Assembly (NCBI GenBank): GCA_022737715.1
Contig: JAIITD010000005.1
Span: 1-28,034, forward strand
Length of the DNA stretch: 28,034 nucleotides
Origin: Veillonella sp.
Lineage (GTDB): Bacteria; Bacillota; Negativicutes; Veillonellales; Veillonellaceae
Direction of reading: 5' to 3'
Positions 14,359-23,032 of the stretch are shown one piece after another; positions within the stretch are counted from its first letter, which is position 1; every line of letters begins with the position of its first letter. Position numbers and translations under genes: made by a program. The notes below the pieces were generated by a model, which searched no databases, was not told the DNA's origin, and saw only the letters and a list, made by a program, of their open reading frames with translations.

Positions 14359-15451
14359 TGAATTCTTGTTTTCCAGAGATGAACTCAATACCTATGGATA
14401 GCACTAGAATCGGTATTTCCAAGTCTTCAATTGTATGCAACTGACTTAATTTAACAGCATCTTTTTCAGTAATCATAATCGCCTTAGCTTGATGAGCAAA
14501 AGCTTGCTTCCAGATTTCTACTACATCATCATCTGTAAAATCATGATGATCACCAAAGCCCATTGTATGAACTACATTATAACCACAGCCTTCTAACGTC
14601 TTTGTAAATGATTGTGGATTACCAATGCCACTTACGGCCATAATAGGCAAATCGTTATCAGTACCAATCGGGTTTCCCTCATCACCAGTAGCCCATGCAT
14701 CAAGTGTATAAACCGCACGTGGTTTATGAACAGTCTCATAAACAGGCTTTTGTGGTACCATCCGGGCTAGTCGTTTTCTAAGTGCGGCTACCAATCCAGG
14801 GTCGACTTGATCCACCTTGGTAAGCACAATAATATCGGCTCTTAAAAGCCCCTCAATAGGCTCACGCAATAATCCTCTTGGCAATACATGTTCATAGCCA
14901 AAAGGATTGGATGCATCGATTAATACGATATCCTTATCACGATACAACGCACGATGTTGGAAACCATCATCCATTACAAGATAATCAGCACCTAGTTCAT
15001 CAATAGCTATACGTGCTGATTCTGTACGATTACGACCAATGATTACACTAGATTTTAGTAATACCTTCGCTAATAGCCAAGCCTCATCCCCACTTTCCTC
15101 AGGCTCTACTAAAATAGATCCATGCTTGGAAATAATTGTATTTTGACTATTATCTTTTGCTCTATAACCACGGCTCAATACAGTTGGATGAAATCCTTTC
15201 TGCCCCAAAATATCACAGATAAGTCTAACCATTGGAGTTTTACCAGTTCCTCCAGCCGTTATATTACCAACACTAATGACAGGTACCGATACTTTTACAA
15301 CCCCTTTATTCGCATCAAATTTTGAGTTGCGCACAGTAACAGCTTTTTTATAACCCTTACTAAGCAATGATAACCCAGCCCTGGCCACATCGCCTAAGAT
15401 AGATTGATCTTCACCGCTTACAATGCTCTTAAAAATATCTTCACCATTCAT
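14339..15451 (-). CDS. lpxK: Tetraacyldisaccharide 4'-kinase
   Basis: 370 residues from the ATG at 15449-15451 (AGGAGG eight nt upstream; the GTG at 15458-15460 overlaps the ribosome site). P-loop kinase of lipid A synthesis: VPVISVGNITAGGTGKTPMV holds Walker A, followed by LSRGYRA, the GDEAWLLAK segment, and DDGFQHRALYRDKDIVLID. It phosphorylates the 4' position of the lipid A disaccharide to give lipid IVA, the acceptor for the Kdo transferase encoded directly upstream. Confidence 0.95.
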   Translation of the reverse strand: MNGEDIFKSIVSGEDQSILGDVARAGLSLLSKGYKKAVTVRNSKFDANKGVVKVSVPVISVGNITAGGTGKTPMVRLICDILGQKGFHPTVLSRGYRAKDNSQNTIISKHGSILVEPEESGDEAWLLAKVLLKSSVIIGRNRTESARIAIDELGADYLVMDDGFQHRALYRDKDIVLIDASNPFGYEHVLPRGLLREPIEGLLRADIIVLTKVDQVDPGLVAALRKRLARMVPQKPVYETVHKPRAVYTLDAWATGDEGNPIGTDNDLPIMAVSGIGNPQSFTKTLEGCGYNVVHTMGFGDHHDFTDDDVVEIWKQAFAHQAKAIMITEKDAVKLSQLHTIEDLEIPILVLSIGIEFISGKQEFIENLEI

Positions 15452-15490
15452 AGTAGGCACCTCCTTCCGTATCGATTACTCCAATATTTC

Positions 15491-16795
15491 TTAAGGAATA
15501 ATATGATGTGATTCAAATAGTTGACGTAATTCTTGTGTATTGCGACGCGTTGCACCACGATTTTCACTAATAATATCTAGGCAATTCTGCCCCATTTCTG
15601 CCGCCAATTCAGGATGTTTACAGAGATGTAAAATCATAGTGGTTAAATCTTTTTGATTTTTAACTTGCTCACAAGCATGTCGAGAATGTAAGAGATTAAA
15701 AATTTCCTTAAAATTAAACATATGTGGACCAACAATAATAGGTTTTCCATGAGCGGCTGGTTCTAAAATATTATGACCACCGGTCTTTACCAGAGATCCA
15801 CCTACGAAAATGATATCACCTAAGCTGTACAAACGGCCAAGTTCACCAATTGTATCCAGTACAACTACAGGAATTTCCTTATGCACCGGTTCGGTCATAT
15901 CACTGCGACAAATTGCCTCCAACCCATAACGTTTCGCCAAAGTCTGTACATCATGCCCTCTATAAATCTCACGAGGTGCAATGAGCAATCTTGCATTAGG
16001 GTACTCTACTAACACCTGTTTAAAAGATTCAAATACAGCTTCATCTTCCCCCTTATGTGTGCTTCCTGCCACAATAATAGGGTGATTATGACCAAATCCA
16101 AACTCATCCAACAAGGCTTGTTTTTCCTCTTCTGATACAGTGGCATAAGTTTGATCATACTTCATATTGCCGGTAACAGTAATTTCCTTAGGATTTGCGC
16201 CAAGTTGAGCAATATATTCCGCATCAAAACTTGATTGCATGCAGAATCGCTCAATGGAACTTAACATTTCGCGTGTGAAAGCACTAATATAGCGATAGCG
16301 TTTCATACTACGATCTGAAATGCGTCCATTTACCATCATAACAGGAATCTTTTCCGACTCTGCTATGCGCAAGAAATTTGGCCAAATTTCAGTTTCTACT
16401 AGTAAAATTGCAATCGGTTTAATGATATGCAAAATCTTTCGTGTTAAATACGGTAAGTCTAAAGGAAAGAAGATAATACCTTCTGCTTCCGGAATAATTC
16501 GATGTGCCATTGCATGACCTGTAGCCGTAACAACAGATACAACAACTACCGCTTCTGGAAACTCTCGCTTAATCTCTTTTACAAGAGGACTTGTTGCAAC
16601 AATCTCCCCAACTGATGCAGCATGAATCCAAATCGCACGACGTCCTTCTATTTTTTTTAGTAATGTAGCAGGCATATATCCTGCACTTTGTTTTATACGC
16701 TCATAGAAACCATCTTCAAAAGCAAGACGATATAGGATAACCGGAATTAGGCCAATCCAATAAAATATGAGCAATACATTATATATCCAGTACAT
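15491..16795 (-). CDS. waaA: Kdo transferase
   Basis: 434 residues, GT30 family. N-terminal membrane anchor (about 4-25), the acceptor-domain segment IHAASVGEIVATSPLVKEI, the family motif VETEIWPNFL, and a C-terminal donor domain with GSTHKGEDEAVF, GGSLVKTGGHNILEPAAHGKP. It moves Kdo from CMP-Kdo to lipid IVA at the inner membrane. Whether it adds one or two residues cannot be read from sequence. ATG at 16793-16795 after AAAGGA, 2 nt past the msbA stop. Confidence 0.95.
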   Translation of the reverse strand: MYWIYNVLLIFYWIGLIPVILYRLAFEDGFYERIKQSAGYMPATLLKKIEGRRAIWIHAASVGEIVATSPLVKEIKREFPEAVVVVSVVTATGHAMAHRIIPEAEGIIFFPLDLPYLTRKILHIIKPIAILLVETEIWPNFLRIAESEKIPVMMVNGRISDRSMKRYRYISAFTREMLSSIERFCMQSSFDAEYIAQLGANPKEITVTGNMKYDQTYATVSEEEKQALLDEFGFGHNHPIIVAGSTHKGEDEAVFESFKQVLVEYPNARLLIAPREIYRGHDVQTLAKRYGLEAICRSDMTEPVHKEIPVVVLDTIGELGRLYSLGDIIFVGGSLVKTGGHNILEPAAHGKPIIVGPHMFNFKEIFNLLHSRHACEQVKNQKDLTTMILHLCKHPELAAEMGQNCLDIISENRGATRRNTQELRQLFESHHIIP

Positions 16796-16797
16796 GT

Positions 16798-18528
16798 TTA
16801 TCCTTTATTAGAGAACTGAACGGAATAAAGATGGTTATATAAACCATTTTCCAAGGCTAATAATTCTTGGTGAGTTCCCTTCTCTACCAATTTACCTTGA
16901 TTTAATACGACGATTTGATGTGCATTTTGTACAGTGCTCAACCGATGGGCAATAACAAAGGCAGTACGGCCTTCCATCAATCGGTCTAACGCTTCTTGTA
17001 CTAGTTTTTCACTTTCTGTATCAAGAGCAGAAGTAGCTTCATCAAGAATTAAAATCTTAGGATTTTTCAAGATAGCACGGGCAATCGCAACGCGTTGACG
17101 TTGACCACCAGATAAGGAACTACCTCGTTCACCTACAATAGTATCGAGACCATCCGGCATCTTATCCACAAATTCCATTACATTTGCCGCCTTAGCAGCT
17201 TCGTAGATTTCTTCTTCACTGGCATCTAAGCGACCATATAAGATGTTCTCTTTAATAGATGCATTAAATAAAACCGTTTCTTGTGGTACCAAACCAATTT
17301 GGTTGCGCAACGATTTAAAGGTTACATCTTTAATATCTGTACCATCAATTGTTATAGAGCCACTTGTTACATCGTAGAATCGAGGTAATAGATTGGCTAA
17401 TGTTGTTTTCCCTGCACCAGATGGTCCTACTAAGGCTACGCTTTCACCAGCCTTAACAGACAAGTTAAAATCACATAATGCCATTTTTTCGCCATCATAG
17501 GAGAAACTAACGTGATTAAAATCTACATCTCCTTTAATATCCGGTAAATCAATAGCATTTTCTTTTTCTACTACATCTGCTTTTGTATCTAATATATCGA
17601 ATACACGGTCAGCTGCAGCCAATGCTTTTTGGATATTACCATAAACTTGACTCAAACGCTTAACAGGATTTGATAAATTGATAGCATAAATCAAGAATGC
17701 AATTAAAGAACCGGCTGTAATCGTACCGGTAACTACGGAATAGCCACCATACCATAGAATAACAGCCACAGCGATTGCTGCAGAGAACTCAACCATCGGA
17801 CTTAATAAGCTAGTCAATTTAGTGGCTTTAATAACAGCATTGAAGTTATTCTGATTTTCTACTTCAAAGCGCTTAACTTCAAAACCTTCACGAGCAAAAG
17901 ATTTTACAACGCGAATAGCAGAAATGACCTCTTGCAAAAGAGCTGTAATGTCGGCGATTCGGCCTTGTACATCATGACCAGCTAAACGCAACTTTTTACC
18001 AAATACATTTATGATAATCAGCACCATTGGTACCGTAATAAATGTAACCAGTGTTAACTTCCAATCGATGAGCAACATGGAAACTAAAGAACCAATCAAG
18101 GTAACGGACTCTGTAATAAGAGATATTAGATTATCCACTACTGCTGATTGAAGAGCCGATACGTCATTTGTAAGATTACTCATAATGACGCCAGTTTTAC
18201 GGCGATCAAAATAGGATAAGGACAAGCGTTGTAAATGCTTAAAAATGGCTTCCCGCACATCGATGATAACTCGTTGACCGATATAGGACATATTATAAGT
18301 CTGTCCATAAGTTGCAAAGCCACGAATTAAAAATATTAAAATGATGGCCCCAACGATGAGATTCAGCATAAACATATTTTTATCTTGCAGTACTTGGTCT
18401 ACTACATTTTTGATAAGCCATGGTACTACTAGATATGCTGCAGCTGCTACAATCATGCAAAATACAGCAAATATCATTCGTTTATAATAGGGTCTCACAA
18501 AAAACAACAAACGTGAGTAACTATTCAT
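16798..18528 (-). CDS. msbA: Lipid A flippase, MsbA-type ABC transporter
   Basis: 576 residues from the ATG at 18526-18528 (AAGGAG seven nt upstream; the TTG just before it is too close). Half transporter with six membrane helices (about 15-310) and an ATPase domain: Walker A GPSGAGKTT, Q-loop GLVPQETVLF, signature LSGGQRQRVAIARA, Walker B ILILDEATSALD. It flips core-lipid A across the inner membrane as a homodimer. The start lies within the last codons of lpxB (ATGAATAG, 8-nt overlap), and waaA follows after 2 nt. Family members also export drugs, but this operon context favours lipid A. Confidence 0.92.
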   Translation of the reverse strand: MNSYSRLLFFVRPYYKRMIFAVFCMIVAAAAYLVVPWLIKNVVDQVLQDKNMFMLNLIVGAIILIFLIRGFATYGQTYNMSYIGQRVIIDVREAIFKHLQRLSLSYFDRRKTGVIMSNLTNDVSALQSAVVDNLISLITESVTLIGSLVSMLLIDWKLTLVTFITVPMVLIIINVFGKKLRLAGHDVQGRIADITALLQEVISAIRVVKSFAREGFEVKRFEVENQNNFNAVIKATKLTSLLSPMVEFSAAIAVAVILWYGGYSVVTGTITAGSLIAFLIYAINLSNPVKRLSQVYGNIQKALAAADRVFDILDTKADVVEKENAIDLPDIKGDVDFNHVSFSYDGEKMALCDFNLSVKAGESVALVGPSGAGKTTLANLLPRFYDVTSGSITIDGTDIKDVTFKSLRNQIGLVPQETVLFNASIKENILYGRLDASEEEIYEAAKAANVMEFVDKMPDGLDTIVGERGSSLSGGQRQRVAIARAILKNPKILILDEATSALDTESEKLVQEALDRLMEGRTAFVIAHRLSTVQNAHQIVVLNQGKLVEKGTHQELLALENGLYNHLYSVQFSNKG

Positions 18529-19663
18529 CAATATTCTCCTTACCTAGGTTGTAAATCAATTGAGCCACACGATTAACAGCGCCAGGCTCACCTAGTTTAT
18601 CTCTAACGCTACGCAATTCAGTGCGCATACGTTGATTAACTTGTAAATCATCTAATAGAGGTAAGACGGTATTCACTATAGCATCTACGGAAACATCGTC
18701 TTGTAATAATTCGGGAATCACTTCCTTACCAGCCACAATATTAGGCAAACCCACATGTGTAAGATTTACGACCATCTTACCGATTCCATAGGTAATTGGC
18801 GATACCTTATACAATAATACAGTTGGTAATTCCATCATCGCCGTTTCTAATGTAGCAGTTCCCGATGCTGCCAAACATACATCACAAATCTGCATTAAAT
18901 CATATGTATGGTCCTCTGTAATCGTTACAGGAACCTTCCGTTCACTGATGAAAGTTTCTAATTCACTGCGGTCAATCGTATGAGCTCGCGGTAAAAAGAA
19001 CTGCACATCTTCATGAGATTGTAATAAACGCTCCCCACTTTCAAGCATTACATCCAAAAGGGATAACACCTCTTGTTTTCGACTTCCCGGCATCAATAGA
19101 ACGCGTTTTGCTTCTGGTCTAGCCCCAAAGTAGTCCATCGACTCCTCCACAGTCATGGATGGATGCACGATATCTACTAATGGGTGCCCCACAAATTCTA
19201 CATCACAATTGAACTTACGATATGCTTCTGCTTCAAACGGAAAAATAGAGGCCACCTTTGTAACAAACTTCTTAATAGTCTTGCCACGACTGCTATGCCA
19301 AGCCCAAATAGTAGGTGCTATATAGTACAATACAGGGATTCCTAACTCATGAGCTACTTCAGCCAATTTCATGTTGAATCCCGGATAATCGATACATACG
19401 AGTACGTCTGGTTTTTCTTTCAACATAACCCGTTTTAAATAGGTGCGTAATTTAAAGAACTTTGGCAATGATTTTATGATTTCTACGATGCCAATAACGC
19501 CGAGATTTTTGATATCATATACGATACGAACGCCAGCTTGTTCCATCAAGGTGCCACCCATACCGAACATTTCTATATTGGAATCTATTTGTGAAAGCGC
19601 TTTGGCTACGCTAGCGCCATGTGTATCTCCAGACGCTTCGCCAGCAGAAAACATAATTTTCAT
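18521..19663 (-). CDS. lpxB: Lipid A disaccharide synthase
   Basis: 380 residues, GT19 family. N-terminal MFSAGEASGDTHGA, then IDYPGFNMKLAE, YYIAPTIWAWHSSRG, MPGSRKQEVLSL and a C-terminal acceptor part with ASGTATLETAMM. It joins UDP-2,3-diacylglucosamine and lipid X into the lipid A disaccharide. Two ATG codons are in tandem (19664-19666 and 19661-19663); the second fits the AAAGGA spacing better and shares its A with the lpxI stop (TGATG). The alternative start adds one residue. Confidence 0.95.
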   Translation of the reverse strand: MKIMFSAGEASGDTHGASVAKALSQIDSNIEMFGMGGTLMEQAGVRIVYDIKNLGVIGIVEIIKSLPKFFKLRTYLKRVMLKEKPDVLVCIDYPGFNMKLAEVAHELGIPVLYYIAPTIWAWHSSRGKTIKKFVTKVASIFPFEAEAYRKFNCDVEFVGHPLVDIVHPSMTVEESMDYFGARPEAKRVLLMPGSRKQEVLSLLDVMLESGERLLQSHEDVQFFLPRAHTIDRSELETFISERKVPVTITEDHTYDLMQICDVCLAASGTATLETAMMELPTVLLYKVSPITYGIGKMVVNLTHVGLPNIVAGKEVIPELLQDDVSVDAIVNTVLPLLDDLQVNQRMRTELRSVRDKLGEPGAVNRVAQLIYNLGKENIDE

Positions 19664-20499
19664 CATAGTTCCTTTCTAGCATCTACAAATGCTTGATCTA
19701 CAGCACAAATAATAATATTATGGCGATTAGCCATTTCTAGTACATCTTCTTGTTGTACAAATATCGTCTTTTCAGCCTCCACAGCCAAGACAGTACAACC
19801 ACTATCTATCATGGACATCAATGTCTTAATACCCACAGCAGGTACATCAAAGCGTACATCTTGATTTGGTTTTTCAGTCTTAACGACTACGGCTTCACCT
19901 CTACCGAGTTCACCACCACGCAATATACACTTATCAGTCCCTTCAATAGCCTCAATAGCCATTGCTGCTTTATGTTTTACTACTACAGTTTGACCAATAT
20001 CAAGCTTGCCCATCTGTTTAGCCAATTCAAAGCCGAAGCAAATATCCTGCCATTGTTCTTCTGTCGGTTGTCGTTTGGTCAACACTCCAACCTTAGGCAT
20101 GAACGGTTTCAAATACACAGTTTGATCTAAAACAGAAAAACCTTCTCGTTCAATTTCATCAACAATAGCGAGCATAATCGTATCATCTTTACGATTTTTC
20201 AATCGTTTAAGGACACCTAACGTTTTTAAATCAGGAAAGGATAAGCCTTTATACAAAATTTCCTTTGTCACCTTCCCGAGCATGGTAAGTTCAGAAACGC
20301 CCTCTTTTTTCAGAGTTTTAAATATTTTGCCTAACTTAGCCACACTAATATGGTAAAAAGCATCTGCTTCTTTCTCTAATATAGGATCTGTATCAGGTAC
20401 AACACCGATGACTACGACTTGATGCCCCAACATATGAGCAGCACGCATGAACTCAACAGGTAAAACGCCAATACCTGCAATTAAACCTACCTTGGCCAC
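19663..20499 (-). CDS. lpxI: UDP-2,3-diacylglucosamine pyrophosphatase LpxI (DUF1009)
   Basis: 278 residues from the GTG at 20497-20499; AGGAGG lies 7 nt upstream, while a longer frame to 20535 has no ribosome site. N-terminus AKVGLIAGIGVLPVEF and the C-terminal domain with VLTKRQPTEEQW, CILRGGELGRGEAVVVKT and RFDVPAVGIKTL are typical of LpxI. Asp218 in RFDVP probably matches the catalytic Asp of Caulobacter LpxI. It makes lipid X from UDP-diacylglucosamine, doing the job of the unrelated LpxH. First gene of the long LPS operon; the upstream 259 bp carry a promoter candidate and the lpxA terminator. Confidence 0.93.
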   Translation of the reverse strand: MAKVGLIAGIGVLPVEFMRAAHMLGHQVVVIGVVPDTDPILEKEADAFYHISVAKLGKIFKTLKKEGVSELTMLGKVTKEILYKGLSFPDLKTLGVLKRLKNRKDDTIMLAIVDEIEREGFSVLDQTVYLKPFMPKVGVLTKRQPTEEQWQDICFGFELAKQMGKLDIGQTVVVKHKAAMAIEAIEGTDKCILRGGELGRGEAVVVKTEKPNQDVRFDVPAVGIKTLMSMIDSGCTVLAVEAEKTIFVQQEDVLEMANRHNIIICAVDQAFVDARKEL

Positions 20500-20557
20500 G
20501 ACTATACCTCCTATGTGAAGCCGAAAACGGTCCACAATACTATGCTAAATTATGTAG

Positions 20558-20596
20558 TATGAGTGTAAATTTTAAGACATACTCATATACATTATA
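20558..20596 (-). promoter_or_regulatory. lpxI promoter candidate with adjacent inverted repeat
   Basis: Perfect TATAAT at 20591-20596 on the minus strand; no good -35 hexamer at 16-18 nt (an AAAATG-like sequence only). An overlapping TACAAT lies at 20596-20601. Just downstream, TATGAGT (20558-20564) and ACTCATA (20581-20587) form an inverted repeat with a 16-nt loop around the likely start, which could be an operator or a leader hairpin. Confidence 0.4.
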
Positions 20597-20710
20597 TTGT
20601 ACTATAAATCACGCATTTTTACTACATTATCAATGCTTTTCCGGCCATAAAAATGCAGTATTTACCTAGACTTTCACTATTAAACAGAACCTCTAAAAAG
20701 TATATAAAAT

Positions 20711-20754
20711 AACAACAAAAAAACTCTACATTATATAAATATAATGTAGAGTTT
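20711..20754 (-). terminator. Intrinsic terminator after lpxA
   Basis: Perfect 15-bp stem (20721-20735 with 20740-20754, loop TAAA) ending 4 bp past the lpxA stop codon, then on the minus strand TTTTGTTGTTATTTT. It closes the lpxC-fabZ-lpxA unit. Confidence 0.92.
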
Positions 20755-20758
20755 CTCA

Positions 20759-21571
20759 TTAATCACGACGCGTACGCATAATGCCACGATCAGCATTGCG
20801 TAAAAAGCGTAATAAGTTTTCAATTTCAACGGAAGAATCAAGTTGCATTTCCATCTCTTCAATAGCTCTAGACAAGCTAAAGCCTGAACGATAAATGATG
20901 CGGAACGCTTGCTTCAAGCTACGGCGTACCTCTTCCGAAATACCTGCACGAGATAGGCCAACAGAGTTCAATCCGATAACACGAGCTGGTTGACCATCGG
21001 CAATAACATAAGGCGGAATATCTTGTACCACCTTAGCCATACCGCCAACCATAGCATTACGGCCAATTTTTACAAATTGATGAACACCAGCGAGGCCGCC
21101 TATAACCACGCGATCTTCAACGATAGCATGACCTGCTAAGCCTGCGCAATTACTCATAATAACATTATTCCCCACAATGCAGTTATGAGCTACATGCGTA
21201 CACGCTTGCAACAAGCAGTTATTGCCAACCCGTGTTTCCTCACCTTCGCCAGTAGCACGACTGATGGTAACGAATTCACGGATAACCGTTTCATCCCCTA
21301 CGTAACAATAACTTTTCTCGCCTTTAAATTTTAAATCTTGCGGTTCCAAACCAATGGATGCACCTGGATAGATTTCACAACGTTTACCAATGGTTGTCCA
21401 ACCACCAATAACTACATTGGCACCAATCTGAGTGCCATCCCCTATTTCTACATTTTCCCCGATGACAGCACCAGGTCCAATGACAACATCTTTGCCCAGT
21501 TTAGCATTCGGATGCACTATGGCCGTGTTATGAATGTTGGATTCCGCATTTTCCATGCCTACAACTATCAC
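20759..21571 (-). CDS. lpxA: UDP-N-acetylglucosamine acyltransferase
   Basis: 270 residues from the GTG at 21569-21571, chosen because AAGGAG stands 8 nt upstream; an ATG at 21554-21556 (265 residues) is possible but has poor spacing. Left-handed beta helix with hexapeptide repeats (about residues 10-190), the active-site segment THVAHNCIVG with the catalytic His, GLAGHAIVEDRVVIGG, and a helical C-terminus (LSRAGISEEVRRSLKQAFR). It adds the first acyl chain to UDP-GlcNAc. The gap to fabZ is about 20 nt, within the same operon. Confidence 0.95.
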   Translation of the reverse strand: MIVVGMENAESNIHNTAIVHPNAKLGKDVVIGPGAVIGENVEIGDGTQIGANVVIGGWTTIGKRCEIYPGASIGLEPQDLKFKGEKSYCYVGDETVIREFVTISRATGEGEETRVGNNCLLQACTHVAHNCIVGNNVIMSNCAGLAGHAIVEDRVVIGGLAGVHQFVKIGRNAMVGGMAKVVQDIPPYVIADGQPARVIGLNSVGLSRAGISEEVRRSLKQAFRIIYRSGFSLSRAIEEMEMQLDSSVEIENLLRFLRNADRGIMRTRRD

Positions 21572-21592
21572 TACAATCACTCCTTAAGTCTA

Positions 21593-22018
21593 TTATACAA
21601 GGGCAAACATGTATTCACCGCTAGCACAAAGTTTATCGCCCACATAAGCGCGACCTTCAACCTTGCCCATACGGCCCTTAATTTTTACAATGTCTACTTC
21701 CATGCGTACAACATCACCAGGTTTTACTGGATGACGGAAACGTACTTTATCAATGCCTGTAAACATAGGTGTTAATCCACGATTTTCTTCAGGATATAAT
21801 AAAGCAATGCCGCCAACTTGAGCAATAGCTTCTGTTAATAACACACCTGGCATAACTGGATTTCCAGGGAAATGACCTTGGAAGAACAATTCATTGAATG
21901 TAGCATTTTTAATGCCCACAGCACGCTTCATTGGTTCTAATTCAATAATACGATCTACCAATAGCATTGGGTAACGATGTGGTAAAATTTCTAAAATGTC
22001 TTCATGGTTAAGAATCAT
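21593..22018 (-). CDS. fabZ: 3-hydroxyacyl-ACP dehydratase FabZ
   Basis: 141 residues, hot-dog fold. ILPHRYPMLLVDRI, GHFPGNPVMPGVLLTEAIAQ with catalytic His49 and Glu63. It dehydrates 3-hydroxyacyl-ACP in fatty acid synthesis and competes with LpxA and LpxD for that substrate, so its place between lpxC and lpxA makes metabolic sense. The ATG overlaps the lpxC stop by 4 nt (ATGA) and has GGGAG upstream. Confidence 0.96.
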   Translation of the reverse strand: MILNHEDILEILPHRYPMLLVDRIIELEPMKRAVGIKNATFNELFFQGHFPGNPVMPGVLLTEAIAQVGGIALLYPEENRGLTPMFTGIDKVRFRHPVKPGDVVRMEVDIVKIKGRMGKVEGRAYVGDKLCASGEYMFALV

Positions 22019-22854
22019 TGCTGTGTCTCCCTTATTTCTTCTATTATACTATGAGCCAAACGAGAATTGAGTTCATGGCTCGATTTTAACGCAATTACAT
22101 GTCCCTCAATAGGTCCCAATAAATATAAATCACCAATCACATCAAGGGCTTTGTGACGAACTAATTCGTCTTCAAATCGTGGAACAGATAAACAGGTTGT
22201 ATCATCGTATACAAGAGCATTATCTGTACTGCCCCCCTTTGCCAATCCCATGGCTTGCAATTGTTCTAATTCTTTTACAAATCCAATGGTTCTAGCTCGG
22301 GCAATATGTTCTTTAAAATACTCAGGTGTTACATCAAAATCACATTGTTGCGTACCAAGCAACGGATGTGGGTTAATCGATGTAAATGTAACGCGATATC
22401 CATCATAAGGTACGATAAGAATAAATCTATCGCCATCGTAAATGGAATGGCTACGTTTCACCTTATACACATGTCGTTCAGCTTGTTGTTCTTCAATTCC
22501 CGCCTGAAGGATTAAGTCAACAAATACTGCACTACTTCCATCGCCAACAGGTGGCTCAGGAGAGTCCATTTCAACAAAACAGTTATCAATATTCATAGCA
22601 CTGAATGCAGCCATTACGTGTTCAACAGTGAAAACCTTTGCTTCACCATGTTCCAAAGTAGTAGCGCGCATAGTGTTCGTCACATTATCAATGTGTGCTC
22701 GAACGGAGGGGTTTCCCTCTATATCTGAGCGCACAAACACAATTCCTGTATTTTCAGGTGCTGGCTTAAAAACCATGGTTACAGGTTCCCCGCTATGAAG
22801 GCCAATTCCCTTATATGAAATAGCCTGTTTAATTGTTTGTTGGGGCTTACTCAT
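22015..22854 (-). CDS. lpxC: UDP-3-O-acyl-N-acetylglucosamine deacetylase
   Basis: 279 residues, a normal stand-alone LpxC (not the LpxC-FabZ fusion seen in some phyla). Motifs: ISYKGIGLHSGEPV, VFTVEHVMAAFSA with Glu78 and zinc ligand His79, SPEPPVGDGSS, and HKALDVIGDLYLLG with His234 and Asp238; His261 is the likely second catalytic His. It carries out the committed step of lipid A synthesis. ATG at 22852-22854 after AAAGGA. First gene of its unit, with a clear promoter at 22905-22933. Confidence 0.96.
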   Translation of the reverse strand: MSKPQQTIKQAISYKGIGLHSGEPVTMVFKPAPENTGIVFVRSDIEGNPSVRAHIDNVTNTMRATTLEHGEAKVFTVEHVMAAFSAMNIDNCFVEMDSPEPPVGDGSSAVFVDLILQAGIEEQQAERHVYKVKRSHSIYDGDRFILIVPYDGYRVTFTSINPHPLLGTQQCDFDVTPEYFKEHIARARTIGFVKELEQLQAMGLAKGGSTDNALVYDDTTCLSVPRFEDELVRHKALDVIGDLYLLGPIEGHVIALKSSHELNSRLAHSIIEEIRETQQ

Positions 22855-22904
22855 AAGAATGTCCTTTCATAATCTAATTCCATGTCTACTATACACCATA
22901 CTGT

Positions 22905-22933
22905 ATTATACCCTATTTGCATAGCTGTTACAA
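22905..22933 (-). promoter_or_regulatory. lpxC promoter
   Basis: Minus strand TTGTAA (22928-22933), 17-nt spacer, perfect TATAAT (22905-22910). The start would be near 22898, giving a leader of about 45 nt. It directly follows the terminator of the upstream unit. Confidence 0.75.
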
Positions 22934-22963
22934 GAATATAGGACTATTTATCAACTGACTAGA

Positions 22964-23015
22964 TGTAAAAATCGGCATTGCAAAGCTTTATTCAAAGACA
23001 TATGCAACGCCGATT
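22964..23015 (-). terminator. Terminator after the second LpxL-type gene
   Basis: The outer arms AATCGGC (22970-22976) and GCCGATT (23009-23015) plus inner TTGCA/TGCAA pair around a loop of about 20 nt; a minus-strand T run follows. It ends the bamA-to-lpxL transcription unit 17 bp past the stop codon. Confidence 0.75.
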
Positions 23016-23032
23016 ATACTTTTTATATTTTT

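Noticed and set aside
16798..18528. Drug-export ABC transporter instead of MsbA
   Set aside because: The family overlaps, but position between lpxB and waaA with an 8-nt overlap makes lipid A flipping the better call.
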